Positions 52,624 to 61,756 of a DNA stretch of 64,000 nucleotides are shown piece after piece. The translations under genes were made by a program, and so were the position numbers. The notes beneath the pieces are model-generated. The model saw only the letters and a program-made list of their open reading frames with translations. It was not told the DNA's origin and made no database searches. The number at the start of each line of letters is the position of its first letter. The first letter of the stretch is position 1. This DNA comes from Promethearchaeota archaeon (GTDB taxonomy: Archaea > Asgardarchaeota > Lokiarchaeia > Sigyniarchaeales > SOKP01), in NCBI GenBank assembly GCA_019058365.1, contig JAHPZE010000002.1, positions 124,001 through 188,000 on the forward strand, given 5' to 3'.

Positions 52624-54528
52624 TTATATACCTAATTTTTTCCTATTCTTCTCAATATGAGTTAACATTGCATTGACGGCTTGAATTGGATCAGTCTCCA
52701 CATGTAATATTCCACCTGTTAACTCCTTACAATCTTCTGTTAAAAGTTTAACTAAATCGGCGCCTCCAGTGACTGTAGGTACTGGATTGACATATGTATA
52801 TAAACCAAATGCTAAACCAAATATTGCATCAATAGTGGCTTTTTGTTCCATGTATTCTGGAGCTGCGGCTACTACTGGTAATTCTGGGATTGGTATGCCA
52901 CCAAGAGCAGTAGAGATAGCTCCTATCAAATCTGCAACTCTACCAGTATCTGTACATGTTCCATAACTAAGAACAGGAGGAATCCCTAGTTTATCGCAAA
53001 CAGCTTTAAGTCCAGGTCCAGCCAGATTCTTTGCTTCTGGTACACATAATCCACCAACTTGTAAAGCACCATTACCGCACCCCATTGATAATACTAAAAC
53101 ATCTCTTTTAATTAATTCTTTAGCCACTTGAATTGTATGTACATCTTGACCATAATCTCTAAGTGTAGTACAAGATATTAATCCAGCAACCCCTCGAATA
53201 GTACCATTTTTAATTACGTCTAATAATGGATCGAGTGTCCCTCCAAGTGCAGCAAGAATACTTTCACTTGAAAATCCAACTACTGCTTCATTCATGTCTA
53301 AACCCATAATAGGTTCAACACTCGCTCTACGTTCCTTGAAATTATCAATTGCCATTTGAATTAATGTCGCAGCTTGCGCTTCAGCTTTTTCAGGTTTATA
53401 ATCCACTCGTTCAGTTATACCTTCAAAAACTACAACTTCTGAAACCGGAATTAACTTGAATTTATATTTTTCAGCATATATAGGGTCAATTGGCATACAA
53501 CAATTCATATCACAGATAAAGGCATCAATGCAGCCACTTGCCAAGATTGCTTCTTGCATAATCCAATTTCCTGTAAACCCATAAAAAACATCATCCATTT
53601 CCCATCTTTGTATCATTTCTTGTCCGGTCTCAATATTTGCTATAATTCTTATTCCTTTTGCACCAACTGCTTTCGCCTTTTCTTGCCATTCAGATTTTCG
53701 TGCAAGCTGGACCATTGCAAATCCTAGAAATGGTTCATGCCCATTTGGAAGGATATTTACGTAATCTGGGTCTAATACTCCTAGATTAACTCTCATTTTA
53801 TGTGGTCTGGGAATATTAAATAAAATATCTTGAGTAAATTCATTAACAATTTGGCTTTGGTAAGCCATGGCAATCCCAAGTCTCATTGCTTTTAGAGCTA
53901 AACTTGCATAATATCCATCTACATTTGTAAGGCAAGAGCTTGTTGAGAACATCATTTCACCATAAAGTCCCCCTGGAAAGATTCCTAATTTTTTCCATAC
54001 TTCTTGTCTTTCGGGAGGTGCTAATTTCTCAATAATTTTGCTTTGTTCATCATAAGGTATAATAAAGTCCTCCTTTACAAAATAATATAATCTAAGTGCA
54101 ATATCTTTTTCAGAACCGGATGTGTCTAAACCAAGACGCTCAGCAAAACTTTTTAATTTCTCGGGTTCAGAAATTTTAAATGGTGTTTTACCTTCTACCG
54201 TAGCCTTTAAGGTTTTCAAAGTTGTTTCAGTATGATAATGGTAGGTGGATGCACCCATTACATTCCTAAGAAGCATCATACGCATTGCCATACCGTCCGC
54301 AGTCATTCCGCATACGCCCCGTTTGTCTATTGATGAATCAGCTCTACAAGGCCCATTAGAACATAAGTCACAACGCGCACCTTTTAAGCAAAATGGACAT
54401 CGTTTATCAGGATCCCCTCCAAATCCCTGGGCTTCAAATCGATCCCAGATATTAGTCATCCCATCTTTTTTAATTCTTTCATAAACTTTTTGAACAGATT
54501 TATGGTAAGAGATTCTTTCATTTTCCAT
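52624..54528 (-). CDS. cooS: CooS-family CO dehydrogenase-like protein with Glu in the C-cluster (hybrid-cluster-like)
   Basis: The 634-residue protein follows Ni-CODH over its whole length. The D-cluster pair is C44-x2-C47 (a short spacing linked to [2Fe-2S] D-clusters), and the B-cluster is Cys53, 56, 61, 73. Of the C-cluster ligands, His264, Cys343, Cys453, Cys484 and Cys525 are present. At the position of the first cysteine (the usual CCTGNE) the sequence is NIETGQE, giving Glu300. A His-Glu-Cys set of this kind is found in hybrid cluster protein, and CODH-V of Carboxydothermus is described as a CODH scaffold with such a cluster. CO oxidation is therefore doubtful; a role in redox or nitrosative stress is a better guess. 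No CooF, CooC or acetyl-CoA synthase gene is nearby. Confidence 0.88.
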   Translation of the reverse strand: MENERISYHKSVQKVYERIKKDGMTNIWDRFEAQGFGGDPDKRCPFCLKGARCDLCSNGPCRADSSIDKRGVCGMTADGMAMRMMLLRNVMGASTYHYHTETTLKTLKATVEGKTPFKISEPEKLKSFAERLGLDTSGSEKDIALRLYYFVKEDFIIPYDEQSKIIEKLAPPERQEVWKKLGIFPGGLYGEMMFSTSSCLTNVDGYYASLALKAMRLGIAMAYQSQIVNEFTQDILFNIPRPHKMRVNLGVLDPDYVNILPNGHEPFLGFAMVQLARKSEWQEKAKAVGAKGIRIIANIETGQEMIQRWEMDDVFYGFTGNWIMQEAILASGCIDAFICDMNCCMPIDPIYAEKYKFKLIPVSEVVVFEGITERVDYKPEKAEAQAATLIQMAIDNFKERRASVEPIMGLDMNEAVVGFSSESILAALGGTLDPLLDVIKNGTIRGVAGLISCTTLRDYGQDVHTIQVAKELIKRDVLVLSMGCGNGALQVGGLCVPEAKNLAGPGLKAVCDKLGIPPVLSYGTCTDTGRVADLIGAISTALGGIPIPELPVVAAAPEYMEQKATIDAIFGLAFGLYTYVNPVPTVTGGADLVKLLTEDCKELTGGILHVETDPIQAVNAMLTHIEKNRKKLGI

Positions 54529-54603
54529 AAATAACCACTTTTATCCAAATTTTTTAAAACTATTGTATTTAAAAAATAAGTCATTAGGATTTAAGTTTAT
54601 AAT

Positions 54604-54615
54604 TGAACATGTTCA
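54604..54615. promoter_or_regulatory. TGAACATGTTCA palindrome upstream of CooS-like gene
   Basis: A perfect 12-bp palindrome, 76 bp before the start of the CooS-like gene and 65 bp before the divergent PAS gene. Its core GAACATGTTC is identical to the site at 52255-52264. It is a good candidate operator for one regulator controlling both iron-sulfur genes and perhaps the PAS gene. Confidence 0.5.
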
Positions 54616-54679
54616 TTTAAAAGAGATAAAATGCTAAACTAAATTACATCAAATTATACATTATAATAGTGAAGAAGAA

Positions 54680-55066
54680 TTGCTAGAAAACTTACCAATT
54701 GAGTTAATAGAATTAATTATTGATACTTTACCTCTTGAAATGTCTTTTATTGACGCAGAGGATAAGGTAAAATACTATAGCAAAGGAGATAAAAGAATTT
54801 TTAAACGAACTCCCGCGGTAATAGGCAAAAAAGTTCAAAATTGTCATCCACCTAAAAGCCTTGATAAGGTAAATGAGATATTGAAAACATTTAAAGAAAA
54901 TACAAGAGATTTTGCTGAGTTTTGGATTCCTTTAGGTGATTTATTCTTATATATTCGTTATTTTCCTGTAAGAGATAAAGAAGGAAATTACTTAGGAACA
55001 CTGGAAGTAACTCAAGAAATTAGTAGAATACAAACTCTAAAAGGAGAAAAAAGGTTACTTGGTTAA
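54680..55066 (+). CDS. Stand-alone PAS-domain protein (DUF438-type)
   Basis: The 128-residue protein is one PAS domain of the kind at the end of DUF438 proteins: FIDAEDKVKYYSKGDKRIF, RTPAVIGKKVQNCHPPKS with the Cys-His pair, and YFPVRDKEGNYLGTLEVTQ. In relatives the Cys-His segment may bind a metal or haem. No ATG is present, so the TTG at 54680 (after GAAGAAG) is the best start. It is divergent from the CooS-like gene and upstream of the NADH:rubredoxin reductase, which fits redox or gas sensing. Confidence 0.75.
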   Translation: MLENLPIELIELIIDTLPLEMSFIDAEDKVKYYSKGDKRIFKRTPAVIGKKVQNCHPPKSLDKVNEILKTFKENTRDFAEFWIPLGDLFLYIRYFPVRDKEGNYLGTLEVTQEISRIQTLKGEKRLLG

Positions 55067-55081
55067 AATTTTAATTATTTC

Positions 55082-55090
55082 TTTTTTTTT
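55082..55090 (+). terminator. Poly-T terminator after PAS gene
   Basis: A run of nine T, followed by further T/C-rich sequence, begins 16 bases after the stop of the PAS gene. The remaining 170 bp to the next gene are AT-rich with no gene. Confidence 0.4.
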
Positions 55091-55262
55091 CTTACTTCTT
55101 AATTTTAAGGGCTTTTAACCTTTATTTTTTGAAATTGCTAACAATAAAAGAGTATTTAGGTTATTTTATAATTATAATATCGTAAATATACATAGAGATT
55201 ATCCTTAAAGATTACATTATATAATAATAACGTTAAAATAAGATGAAAAAACTAATTATTCT

Positions 55263-56615
55263 ATGAAAGTTGTAATAATAGGAAACAATGTAGCAGGGAC
55301 TTTTACAGCTCAAAATCTAAGATCTCTCAATGAAGATATTGAAATCGAAATCTTTACCCAAGAAAAGTATCCTTACTATACAAGGGTTAAACTACCAGAA
55401 TTAATATCCGAGAAGGTAGCTATTGATGATTTAATTATATTTAAAGAAGATTGGTATAATACTAAGCGAATCAACTTACACTTGAATAAAAAAGTAAAAA
55501 AAATTGATCCCAGTAATAAAATGATATATATTAAGGATGAGTTTAACCCTATTGTTTACGATAAACTTGTTTTAGCACTTGGAAGTATGCCTAATATTCC
55601 TCCTTTTAAGAATGCAGTTGATATGAGAGATCAAAAGAAGGGAGTATTCACATTACGAAGCATTGATGATGCTTTAGAAATACGAGATTTTATAAAAAAA
55701 TCCGCAGTTGAAAAAGCAATAATTATTGGCGGGGGTCTATTAGGCTTAGAATTAGCTAATCAAATTAAAGCGTGTAATTTGGAAACTACTGTAGTAGAAT
55801 TCTTTCCCCGATTATTACCAAGACAATTAGATGAAGAATGCGCTGTTATGTTAAAAGAAGAAATCGAGAGTCGAGGAATTAATGTAGTCTTAGATGCAGT
55901 TACCGAAGAAATTTTAGGAAATGGTAGAGTCGAAGGGATTAAATTAAAAGATGGACGAAAATTTGATACCGATATTGTTTTGATTCAAGCAGGTATTAAT
56001 CCAACGATAGATTTAGCTAAGGAAGCAAATATCCAAACAAATAGAGGAATAATCGTTAATGAATTTTTAGAAACCAGTGAAAAAGATATCTATGCTGTTG
56101 GAGATTGTATAGAATATAAAAATCAAATATGGGGTATTATTCCAGCGTGTATGGAACAATCAAAAATAGTCGCAGCTTCCTTGCTTGGGATAAAAAACGT
56201 TGATTATGAAGGAACTACGCCTAAAAATACGCTTAAAATTGTAGGATTAGAACTAACATCAATAGGAATTATAGATCCTACTAAAGAAGAAGGCCCTGCC
56301 TGGGATATCTTAAAAAAGGCCGATAAAAAGGATTGTTGTTATCAGAAGATAGTGTTAAAAGGGAATAAGTTAAAAGGAGCCATATTATTTGGTGAAAATA
56401 AAGCAATGTCTTATGTGTATAACAAGATGGAAGAAGATGTTGATAGAGATGAGTTAAAAAAATTATTAGAATTATATTCTTATGTATGTAATAATTGTGG
56501 AATGGAATATGATGAGGCCAAAACGGGTATTCTCTTTAATGATCTACCATCTGATTGGAAATGTCCAAATTGTAAAGGCTCTAAAAAAGATTTTAAAAAA
56601 AAAAGTAATTCTTAA
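55263..56615 (+). CDS. NAD(P)H:rubredoxin oxidoreductase with C-terminal rubredoxin
   Basis: This is a flavoprotein of the nitrite-reductase/NROR type. It has an FAD motif ([15 protein letters not shown], residue 4), NAD motif [15 protein letters not shown] near 158, the FAD-binding IYAVGDCIE near 280, and about 50 residues at the C-terminus that are a complete rubredoxin: YVCNNCG and WKCPNCK. The fusion puts reductase and acceptor in one chain. It should reduce the free rubredoxins at 56.6 and 57.8 kb and through them the flavodiiron protein, superoxide reductase and rubrerythrin. Length 450 residues. Confidence 0.92.
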   Translation: MKVVIIGNNVAGTFTAQNLRSLNEDIEIEIFTQEKYPYYTRVKLPELISEKVAIDDLIIFKEDWYNTKRINLHLNKKVKKIDPSNKMIYIKDEFNPIVYDKLVLALGSMPNIPPFKNAVDMRDQKKGVFTLRSIDDALEIRDFIKKSAVEKAIIIGGGLLGLELANQIKACNLETTVVEFFPRLLPRQLDEECAVMLKEEIESRGINVVLDAVTEEILGNGRVEGIKLKDGRKFDTDIVLIQAGINPTIDLAKEANIQTNRGIIVNEFLETSEKDIYAVGDCIEYKNQIWGIIPACMEQSKIVAASLLGIKNVDYEGTTPKNTLKIVGLELTSIGIIDPTKEEGPAWDILKKADKKDCCYQKIVLKGNKLKGAILFGENKAMSYVYNKMEEDVDRDELKKLLELYSYVCNNCGMEYDEAKTGILFNDLPSDWKCPNCKGSKKDFKKKSNS

Positions 56616-56641
56616 TTGTATTTATAATGAGGTGAAAATCA

Positions 56642-56791
56642 ATTTCTCTTTACCGGTGTAAAAGATGTAATTATATTTATGATAATGATGAAGAAGATAA
56701 ACCTTTCGAAGAATTAGATGAAAATGAATTTAGATGTCCAAAGTGTAAATCTTCAAAAAAATTTTTTGTGAGAAAAGAGATGCCTAAATAA
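56642..56791 (+). CDS. Small rubredoxin-like protein (ATT start proposed)
   Basis: The 49-residue protein has YRCKRCNY and FRCPKCKSS, i.e. CxxC twice at rubredoxin spacing, with an acidic middle. It begins 26 bp after the NROR stop. No ATG, GTG or TTG exists in frame: upstream of the first codons lies TGA. GAGGTGA is correctly placed before ATT at 56642, followed by SLYRC, where relatives would have MSLYRC. So either ATT is the start or an ATG has been lost. It may be a non-functional or poorly translated gene. Confidence 0.65.
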   Translation: MSLYRCKRCNYIYDNDEEDKPFEELDENEFRCPKCKSSKKFFVRKEMPK

Positions 56792-56843
56792 ATTAATGAT
56801 CTTCTTAATTTGATTATATTTTTCTTTATTATATCACAGATAT

Positions 56844-57293
56844 CTATTCTTTTTTCAGTTTCTTAAGTTTTACAATATTATATACTAACGCAATTATGAA
56901 GGCCAATAAAAAGAAAAATATTACCCATCCCCAAGTTAAATCGATTGCGAGAGAGCCAAACAAGAGAGAGTAGCAAGCAGCCCATTCAATAATGATATAA
57001 GGAACGTGTGTACTTAGTTTTGATCGAAAATCAATCTTGAAAACCTGATCAAGCAAAAACTCTACCAGCAAATAAAAAAGGATTAGTATTACATATATAA
57101 TTAATTTCAGAGGTTTTCCAATTACAATATAATTAATCAATATCGCACCGAATGGAAGCATTAAAACAGCAAAAATCACTCCAAATACTTTAACCTCATT
57201 GAATTTGTCATTTGCAGTTAAAATGAATACGCAAATTACACAAGAGAAAAAAATCATGCTTGAAATGATAAATAACCAATCAAATAATTCCAC
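56844..57293 (-). CDS. Small membrane protein, four predicted helices
   Basis: The 149-residue protein has hydrophobic segments at about residues 5-25, 35-55, 65-82 and 95-140 (the last possibly two), with a short basic end (KLKKLKKE). The start is GTG. It lies on the opposite strand inside the rubredoxin/flavodiiron region and need not belong to it. No family recognised. Confidence 0.5.
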   Translation of the reverse strand: MELFDWLFIISSMIFFSCVICVFILTANDKFNEVKVFGVIFAVLMLPFGAILINYIVIGKPLKLIIYVILILFYLLVEFLLDQVFKIDFRSKLSTHVPYIIIEWAACYSLLFGSLAIDLTWGWVIFFFLLAFIIALVYNIVKLKKLKKE

Positions 57294-57466
57294 TTATATC
57301 CCGCTACAATCTCTAAATTCTAATTATTATACTCAAATATTGCCATAGTGGTTTAAAAAGTATATCTTTTTTATATTTAAATTCAGACTTACTGGATATA
57401 ATATGTTTATGTGAAATTTTCAATAATCCGAGAAATTAGATACCAAAAGGAACTATAGGTTAAAAG

Positions 57467-57676
57467 ATGTATCAGTTTTATAAGTATAACACTTATGTTC
57501 ATAAAGCATTGAATAGTCGTATTAAGCTTACTCCAACTGATATTGCTAAAATTACCTTAGTTGGACCCCAATTAGAACATTTCTATAGAATGGGTATCTC
57601 AAATAATGAATTATTGTTCAGATTAGGACCCGTATACAATAACATTGAATTTATTAAGTTCTATAAATATCCATAG
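57467..57676 (+). CDS. Small hypothetical protein (69 residues)
   Basis: A Tyr- and basic-rich protein with a possible helix-turn-helix-like core (TPTDIAKITLVGPQLEHFYRMG, broken here as TPTDIAKITLVG and PQLEHFYRMG). AGGTT is found before the ATG. It is the next gene before rubredoxin on the same strand. Function unknown. Confidence 0.45.
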   Translation: MYQFYKYNTYVHKALNSRIKLTPTDIAKITLVGPQLEHFYRMGISNNELLFRLGPVYNNIEFIKFYKYP

Positions 57677-57799
57677 ATTAAAAAACCATTTAGAATAGTC
57701 TTATATTTATAAATTATTAAATTAATATTTTTTATATACATTCAATTACAATCCTTAAAATCAAAAGTAACGACTTAAAATTAATAAAAAGTGGTTAAA

Positions 57800-57937
57800 A
57801 TGGGAAAATGGGAATGTCAAGCATGCGGATATGTTTATGATGAAGAAGCTGAGGGAACTAAATTTGAAGATTTACCTGATGACTGGACTTGCCCTGTTTG
57901 TGGTGTTGGGAAGGATATGTTCGAAAAAATCGAATAA
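57800..57937 (+). CDS. Rubredoxin
   Basis: This 45-residue protein is a typical rubredoxin: [11 protein letters not shown] and [13 protein letters not shown] provide the four Cys that bind one iron, with the usual Leu-Pro-Asp-Asp-Trp before the second pair. It carries electrons from the NROR to the flavodiiron protein 165 bp downstream, and probably to superoxide reductase and rubrerythrin. T-rich sequence (57955-57971) follows. Confidence 0.93.
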   Translation: MGKWECQACGYVYDEEAEGTKFEDLPDDWTCPVCGVGKDMFEKIE

Positions 57938-58102
57938 TGAATAAAATATTACTTATTTTTTAATTTTTTTTTATTGTCTAATTTCTGAAAATTTTTATAA
58001 TAAATAGGATATAAGTTTTTAATTTGATTTGAATTAATAATACGAAATAATAATCAAATCCTATTATAAAAAGGTGAAATTGAAATTACTCATTTAGAAT
58101 TA

Positions 58103-59290
58103 ATGAAAGATATCTATTATGTTGGTTATGTAGATTGGGAAGTAAGGAATTTTCATGGATATTCTACTAACCGAGGTAGTAGCTATAATTCATATATAGT
58201 TAAAGGAGAGAAAACTGTACTGATTGATACTGTTAAACGTCCTTATTTTGATTACTTTTTGAAGAACATTAAGGATGTATGCGATCCTTCCGAAATCGAT
58301 TATTTCATTACGAATCATGTTGAGATGGATCATTCTGGGTCATTTCCATTAATTCTCAAATATATTCCTAATGCTGAATTAATTGCTTCAAAAAGAGCGG
58401 TTGATATATTAAAAGCTCATTTTCATGAGGAAGTTGATGAAAATTTATTTAATAAAATTAGAACCGTCGAGGAAGGGGATACTTTAGATATTGGAAATGG
58501 TAAAAAATTTACATTTGTGCCTATTCCAATGATTCATTGGCCCGATTCTATGGTTTCTTTTATGACTGACGAGAATGGGAAAAATATATTATTTTCTAAT
58601 GATGCTTTTGGACAACATTATGCAACATCTAAACGTTGGGATGATGAAAATGATCTTGCTGAAGTATTTCAAGAAGCAGAAAAATATTATGCGAACATCT
58701 TACTTCATCTTTCTGGGTTAATAACAAAGACATTACCTAAGGTTGGAGCATTACCAATCGAAATTATATGTCCTTCTCATGGGATTTGCTGGAGAAATCA
58801 TATTCCTGAAATCTTAGAGAAATATACTAAGTGGAGTAAAGGAGAAATTGATGAAAAAAGTGTTCTTATCGTATATGATACAATGTGGGAAAGCACCGCA
58901 AAAATCGCAAAAGCTTTAACCAATGAAATTAAGCATCGAGGTATTCCAGTAAAACGGTATAGACTAACTAATGTCAACTATTCAGATGTGATAACAGAAG
59001 CTATGAAAGCAAAAGCTATCTTAGTTGGGAGCCCTACTCTAAATAATGGATTATTTCCAACTGTTGCTGAATACTTATCTTATCAAAAGGGTTTAAAGCC
59101 TTTGAATAAGGTTGGATTAGCTTTTGGCTCATTTGGTTGGGGCGGAGGTGCTGTAAAAGAAATCGTGGAATTGATGAAGGTTGCTAAAATTGATGTAATG
59201 GAAGACACAATAGAAATTAAGTTTGTTCCAAGACCAGAAGATTTAGATTTTAAGGAAATTGTAGACAAATTAATTAAAAAAATGGCGTAA
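58103..59290 (+). CDS. fprA: Flavodiiron protein FprA (rubredoxin:oxygen or F420H2 oxidase type)
   Basis: The 395-residue protein has an N-terminal metallo-beta-lactamase-like diiron domain with HVEMDHSG (H-x-E-x-D-H, about residue 73) and further His (PSHGICW), and a C-terminal flavodoxin domain (YDTMWESTAKIA, GSPTLNNGLFP, GSFGWGGG). It reduces oxygen to water or NO to N2O. The first ATG is at 58103, but AAGGTGA lies 26 bases before it and is correctly spaced for ATT at 58085, which would add six residues. Rubredoxin just upstream is the likely donor; the acyl-CoA dehydrogenase gene begins 14 bp after. Confidence 0.94.
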   Translation: MKDIYYVGYVDWEVRNFHGYSTNRGSSYNSYIVKGEKTVLIDTVKRPYFDYFLKNIKDVCDPSEIDYFITNHVEMDHSGSFPLILKYIPNAELIASKRAVDILKAHFHEEVDENLFNKIRTVEEGDTLDIGNGKKFTFVPIPMIHWPDSMVSFMTDENGKNILFSNDAFGQHYATSKRWDDENDLAEVFQEAEKYYANILLHLSGLITKTLPKVGALPIEIICPSHGICWRNHIPEILEKYTKWSKGEIDEKSVLIVYDTMWESTAKIAKALTNEIKHRGIPVKRYRLTNVNYSDVITEAMKAKAILVGSPTLNNGLFPTVAEYLSYQKGLKPLNKVGLAFGSFGWGGGAVKEIVELMKVAKIDVMEDTIEIKFVPRPEDLDFKEIVDKLIKKMA

Positions 59291-59304
59291 AAGAGGAAAA
59301 AAAA

Positions 59305-60483
59305 ATGGATTTTATGCTAACTGAAGAACTAAAAGCTCTACAAAAAAAGGCGAGAGAGTTTGCCATTCGTGAAGTTTTACCAGTTTCAGGAAAATATGAT
59401 GAATCTGAAGAATTTCCTTTACCCGTTATTAAAAAAGCTTGGGAACAAGGATTATTAAACTTAGGAATCCCTAAGAAATATGGAGGCTTAGGTTATGGTT
59501 TATTAAGTTCCTGTATTGTTGTCGAAGAAATATCATCTGCATGTCCAGGAATTGCAACTTCAATCTTTGATAATAACCTTGGTGCTGAACCAATTCTTAT
59601 TGGTGGTAACGAAGAACAAAAGCAAAGAATTTTGAGTGAATTAGTCAATACCTTCAAATTGATTGCTTTTGCAACCTCTGAACCAATGATGGGTTCTGAT
59701 GTCGCTGGAATGAAATGTAAAGCAGAAAAAGATGGAGACGAATATATTTTAAATGGAAATAAGTTTTGGATTACTAATGGAGGATATGCTGATTATATTA
59801 CTGTATTTGCTACGATAGATCCTGAGCAAAAGCATAAAGGGATAGCAGCATTTATTGTAGATACAAAAAGCGAAGGAGTTAAATTAGGCAAGCATATCCC
59901 TAAATTAGGTCAAAGATCATCAAATACAGTATCAGTTGGTTTAAAAGATGTGAGGATACCTAAAGAAAATGTTCTAGCCAAGCCTGGAAGAGGGTTTGTT
60001 TTAGCTATGCAAACATTTGCTCATACTCGTCCCGCCATTGGTGCATTTGCAATTGGATGTGCTCGTTCTGCAATGGAATATTCTATTGATTATGCTCAAA
60101 AAAGAGAAGCTTTTGGAAGGCTAATTGGAAATTATCAAGTAATTCAAGAAAAGATAGCTAACATGTATAAAGATATTGAAGCTGCACGTTTATTAACATA
60201 TAAAGCCGCTTGGGAAGCTGATCAAGGAATGGACAATAATTTAAGTTCTTCTGTTGCCAAAGCTTTCGCCTCAGACGTTGCTATGAATGTAACAACAGAA
60301 GCAATTCAAATTTTTGGAGGTTATGGTTACTTGAGAACATACCCTGTTGAAAAATTATTTAGAGATGCAAAATTATACCAAATCTATGAAGGTACCAGTG
60401 AGATTCAGAGAATTGTTATCTCGCGTTTTGTAATGAAAGGATACGAACACGCAATGCCTTTTCTCGGCAAAAAGAGAAACTAA
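59305..60483 (+). CDS. Acyl-CoA dehydrogenase
   Basis: The 392-residue FAD enzyme shows the whole family pattern: FATSEPMMGSDVAGM, WITNGGYADY, a QRSSNTVSV region, REAFGRLIGNYQVIQ and IYEGTSEIQR, in which Glu acts as catalytic base. It catalyses alpha-beta dehydrogenation of acyl-CoA in fatty acid or branched-chain acid degradation. The ATG is 14 bp after fprA and has an AGAGGAAAA site. No ETF gene follows here, so the electron acceptor is uncertain. Transfer from bacteria is possible but cannot be shown here. Confidence 0.93.
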   Translation: MDFMLTEELKALQKKAREFAIREVLPVSGKYDESEEFPLPVIKKAWEQGLLNLGIPKKYGGLGYGLLSSCIVVEEISSACPGIATSIFDNNLGAEPILIGGNEEQKQRILSELVNTFKLIAFATSEPMMGSDVAGMKCKAEKDGDEYILNGNKFWITNGGYADYITVFATIDPEQKHKGIAAFIVDTKSEGVKLGKHIPKLGQRSSNTVSVGLKDVRIPKENVLAKPGRGFVLAMQTFAHTRPAIGAFAIGCARSAMEYSIDYAQKREAFGRLIGNYQVIQEKIANMYKDIEAARLLTYKAAWEADQGMDNNLSSSVAKAFASDVAMNVTTEAIQIFGGYGYLRTYPVEKLFRDAKLYQIYEGTSEIQRIVISRFVMKGYEHAMPFLGKKRN

Positions 60484-60518
60484 AAGTAACTATTAAAAAT
60501 TTATATTTTTTTTCTTAA

Positions 60519-61067
60519 TTAAAATGACTTTAAAATTTCTTCTGTAGCTCCTATAAAGTTATCACATATTATAGTTGGTTTTATTCCAAGAGCTTCTAAT
60601 TCATCTAAGTGTTTATCACCATGTCCAGTTATAAGAAAAATTGTTTTACAACCCGCATTTATCCCAAATTGTATATCTGAAGGGTGATCACCAATCATCC
60701 ACGAATTATTAATATCAACGTTAAATTCATTGATGATTTCCTCAATAAATTTAATCTTTGGTTTCCTGCATTCACAATTATCCTCTCTTAAATGAGGACA
60801 AAAATAAGTTTTAAGAATGTTAATTTTTTCCTTTTTCAATATCTTTAATAAATGATTATTAAAATTATGAAAATCTTGAATAGTATAATAACCTCTTCCT
60901 ATACCTGATTGATTGGTTACAATAAAAAAGAGAAAATAATTTCTGAGTAATTTTAAACCTTCAATTACTCCAGGCAATAATTCAAAATCTTCGATTTTAT
61001 AAGTGTAATTCTTATCCTCAATTAATGTGCCATCTCTATCCAAAATAATAGCTTTGTTTTTTACCAA
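60519..61067 (-). CDS. HAD phosphatase, GmhB type
   Basis: The 182-residue protein starts with LDRDGTLIEDKNY (motif I), FIVTNQSGIGRGYY (motif II) and MIGDHPSDIQFGINAG (motif IV), plus the zinc loop CPHLREDNCECRKPK typical of D-glycero-D-manno-heptose bisphosphate 7-phosphatase and histidinol phosphatase domains. In an archaeon a sugar-phosphate or other phosphate substrate is possible. TTG start with GAGGTA eight bases upstream. Alone and convergent with the acyl-CoA dehydrogenase gene. Confidence 0.85.
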   Translation of the reverse strand: MVKNKAIILDRDGTLIEDKNYTYKIEDFELLPGVIEGLKLLRNYFLFFIVTNQSGIGRGYYTIQDFHNFNNHLLKILKKEKINILKTYFCPHLREDNCECRKPKIKFIEEIINEFNVDINNSWMIGDHPSDIQFGINAGCKTIFLITGHGDKHLDELEALGIKPTIICDNFIGATEEILKSF

Positions 61068-61278
61068 CTTTTATTACCTCAATTAAATTTTAAAATTAAA
61101 AAAGTTATCCATAAAAAAAGAAAGTAATTACAGCAAGATAACCAATTCCTATTAGAATATGAAATAAAATATAATGATTTAATTGATTTGATATGTACAA
61201 TTGTGTTTCTGATGCTTAAAACTTCATGGTTAAAAAATAAATAAAAATTAAAAAAAAGTTATTTAGTTAATTTAAAAT

Positions 61279-61665
61279 TTAACTTTTCCATAAAAAGTGT
61301 ATATTACAATATTCTCGAGCCCAGAAACCTTCCGGTTTAGCAACAGTAAAAGTTGCTTTTGGTTCCATGCCAGGTTTCAAGAATCTTCTTTCGTAGCATC
61401 CATCTTTACAAATTATTTCAATCCACATTATATAGTGCTCGTCAGTCATAGGATGAGGAGTTCCCATTGAGATACCTACATCAACAGTTACCTTATTACC
61501 CTCAATCGTGATTTTAGGAACGTGCTTCTCTGTTTTCCAGTCTTTAGTTTGTTCCTCCATTAACATCATTGGTTTTCCACAGCAGATAGTCTCGGGAGAA
61601 GCGGGGTGTAAAATCTCGATTACTTTTCCGCATATAGAGCATCTATAGATTTCTTTTTGTTTCAT
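61279..61665 (-). CDS. Desulfoferrodoxin (superoxide reductase, class with N-terminal desulforedoxin)
   Basis: The 128-residue protein begins with the desulforedoxin domain YRCSICG...ETICCG, then the superoxide reductase domain with the iron ligands EKHVP, HPMTDEHY and CNIH. It removes superoxide using rubredoxin electrons. A longer frame extends upstream to 61914, overlapping rubrerythrin, but its first 84 residues are not of this family and the ATG at 61665 with GAG upstream is the real start. It follows rubrerythrin by 91 bp, on the same strand. Confidence 0.92.
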   Translation of the reverse strand: MKQKEIYRCSICGKVIEILHPASPETICCGKPMMLMEEQTKDWKTEKHVPKITIEGNKVTVDVGISMGTPHPMTDEHYIMWIEIICKDGCYERRFLKPGMEPKATFTVAKPEGFWAREYCNIHFLWKS

Positions 61666-61756
61666 TTTTCTTCTCACTTTTAATCTTTTGTTTGTTAAAT
61701 CATTTAATTTAATATTTAATGATTTTGATTTTAAATTAAAACTTGATTTAATTTTT

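Noticed and set aside
52624..54528. Canonical CO-oxidising CODH operon
   Set aside because: The Glu at a C-cluster ligand position and the absence of cooF, cooC or acetyl-CoA synthase genes speak against it.
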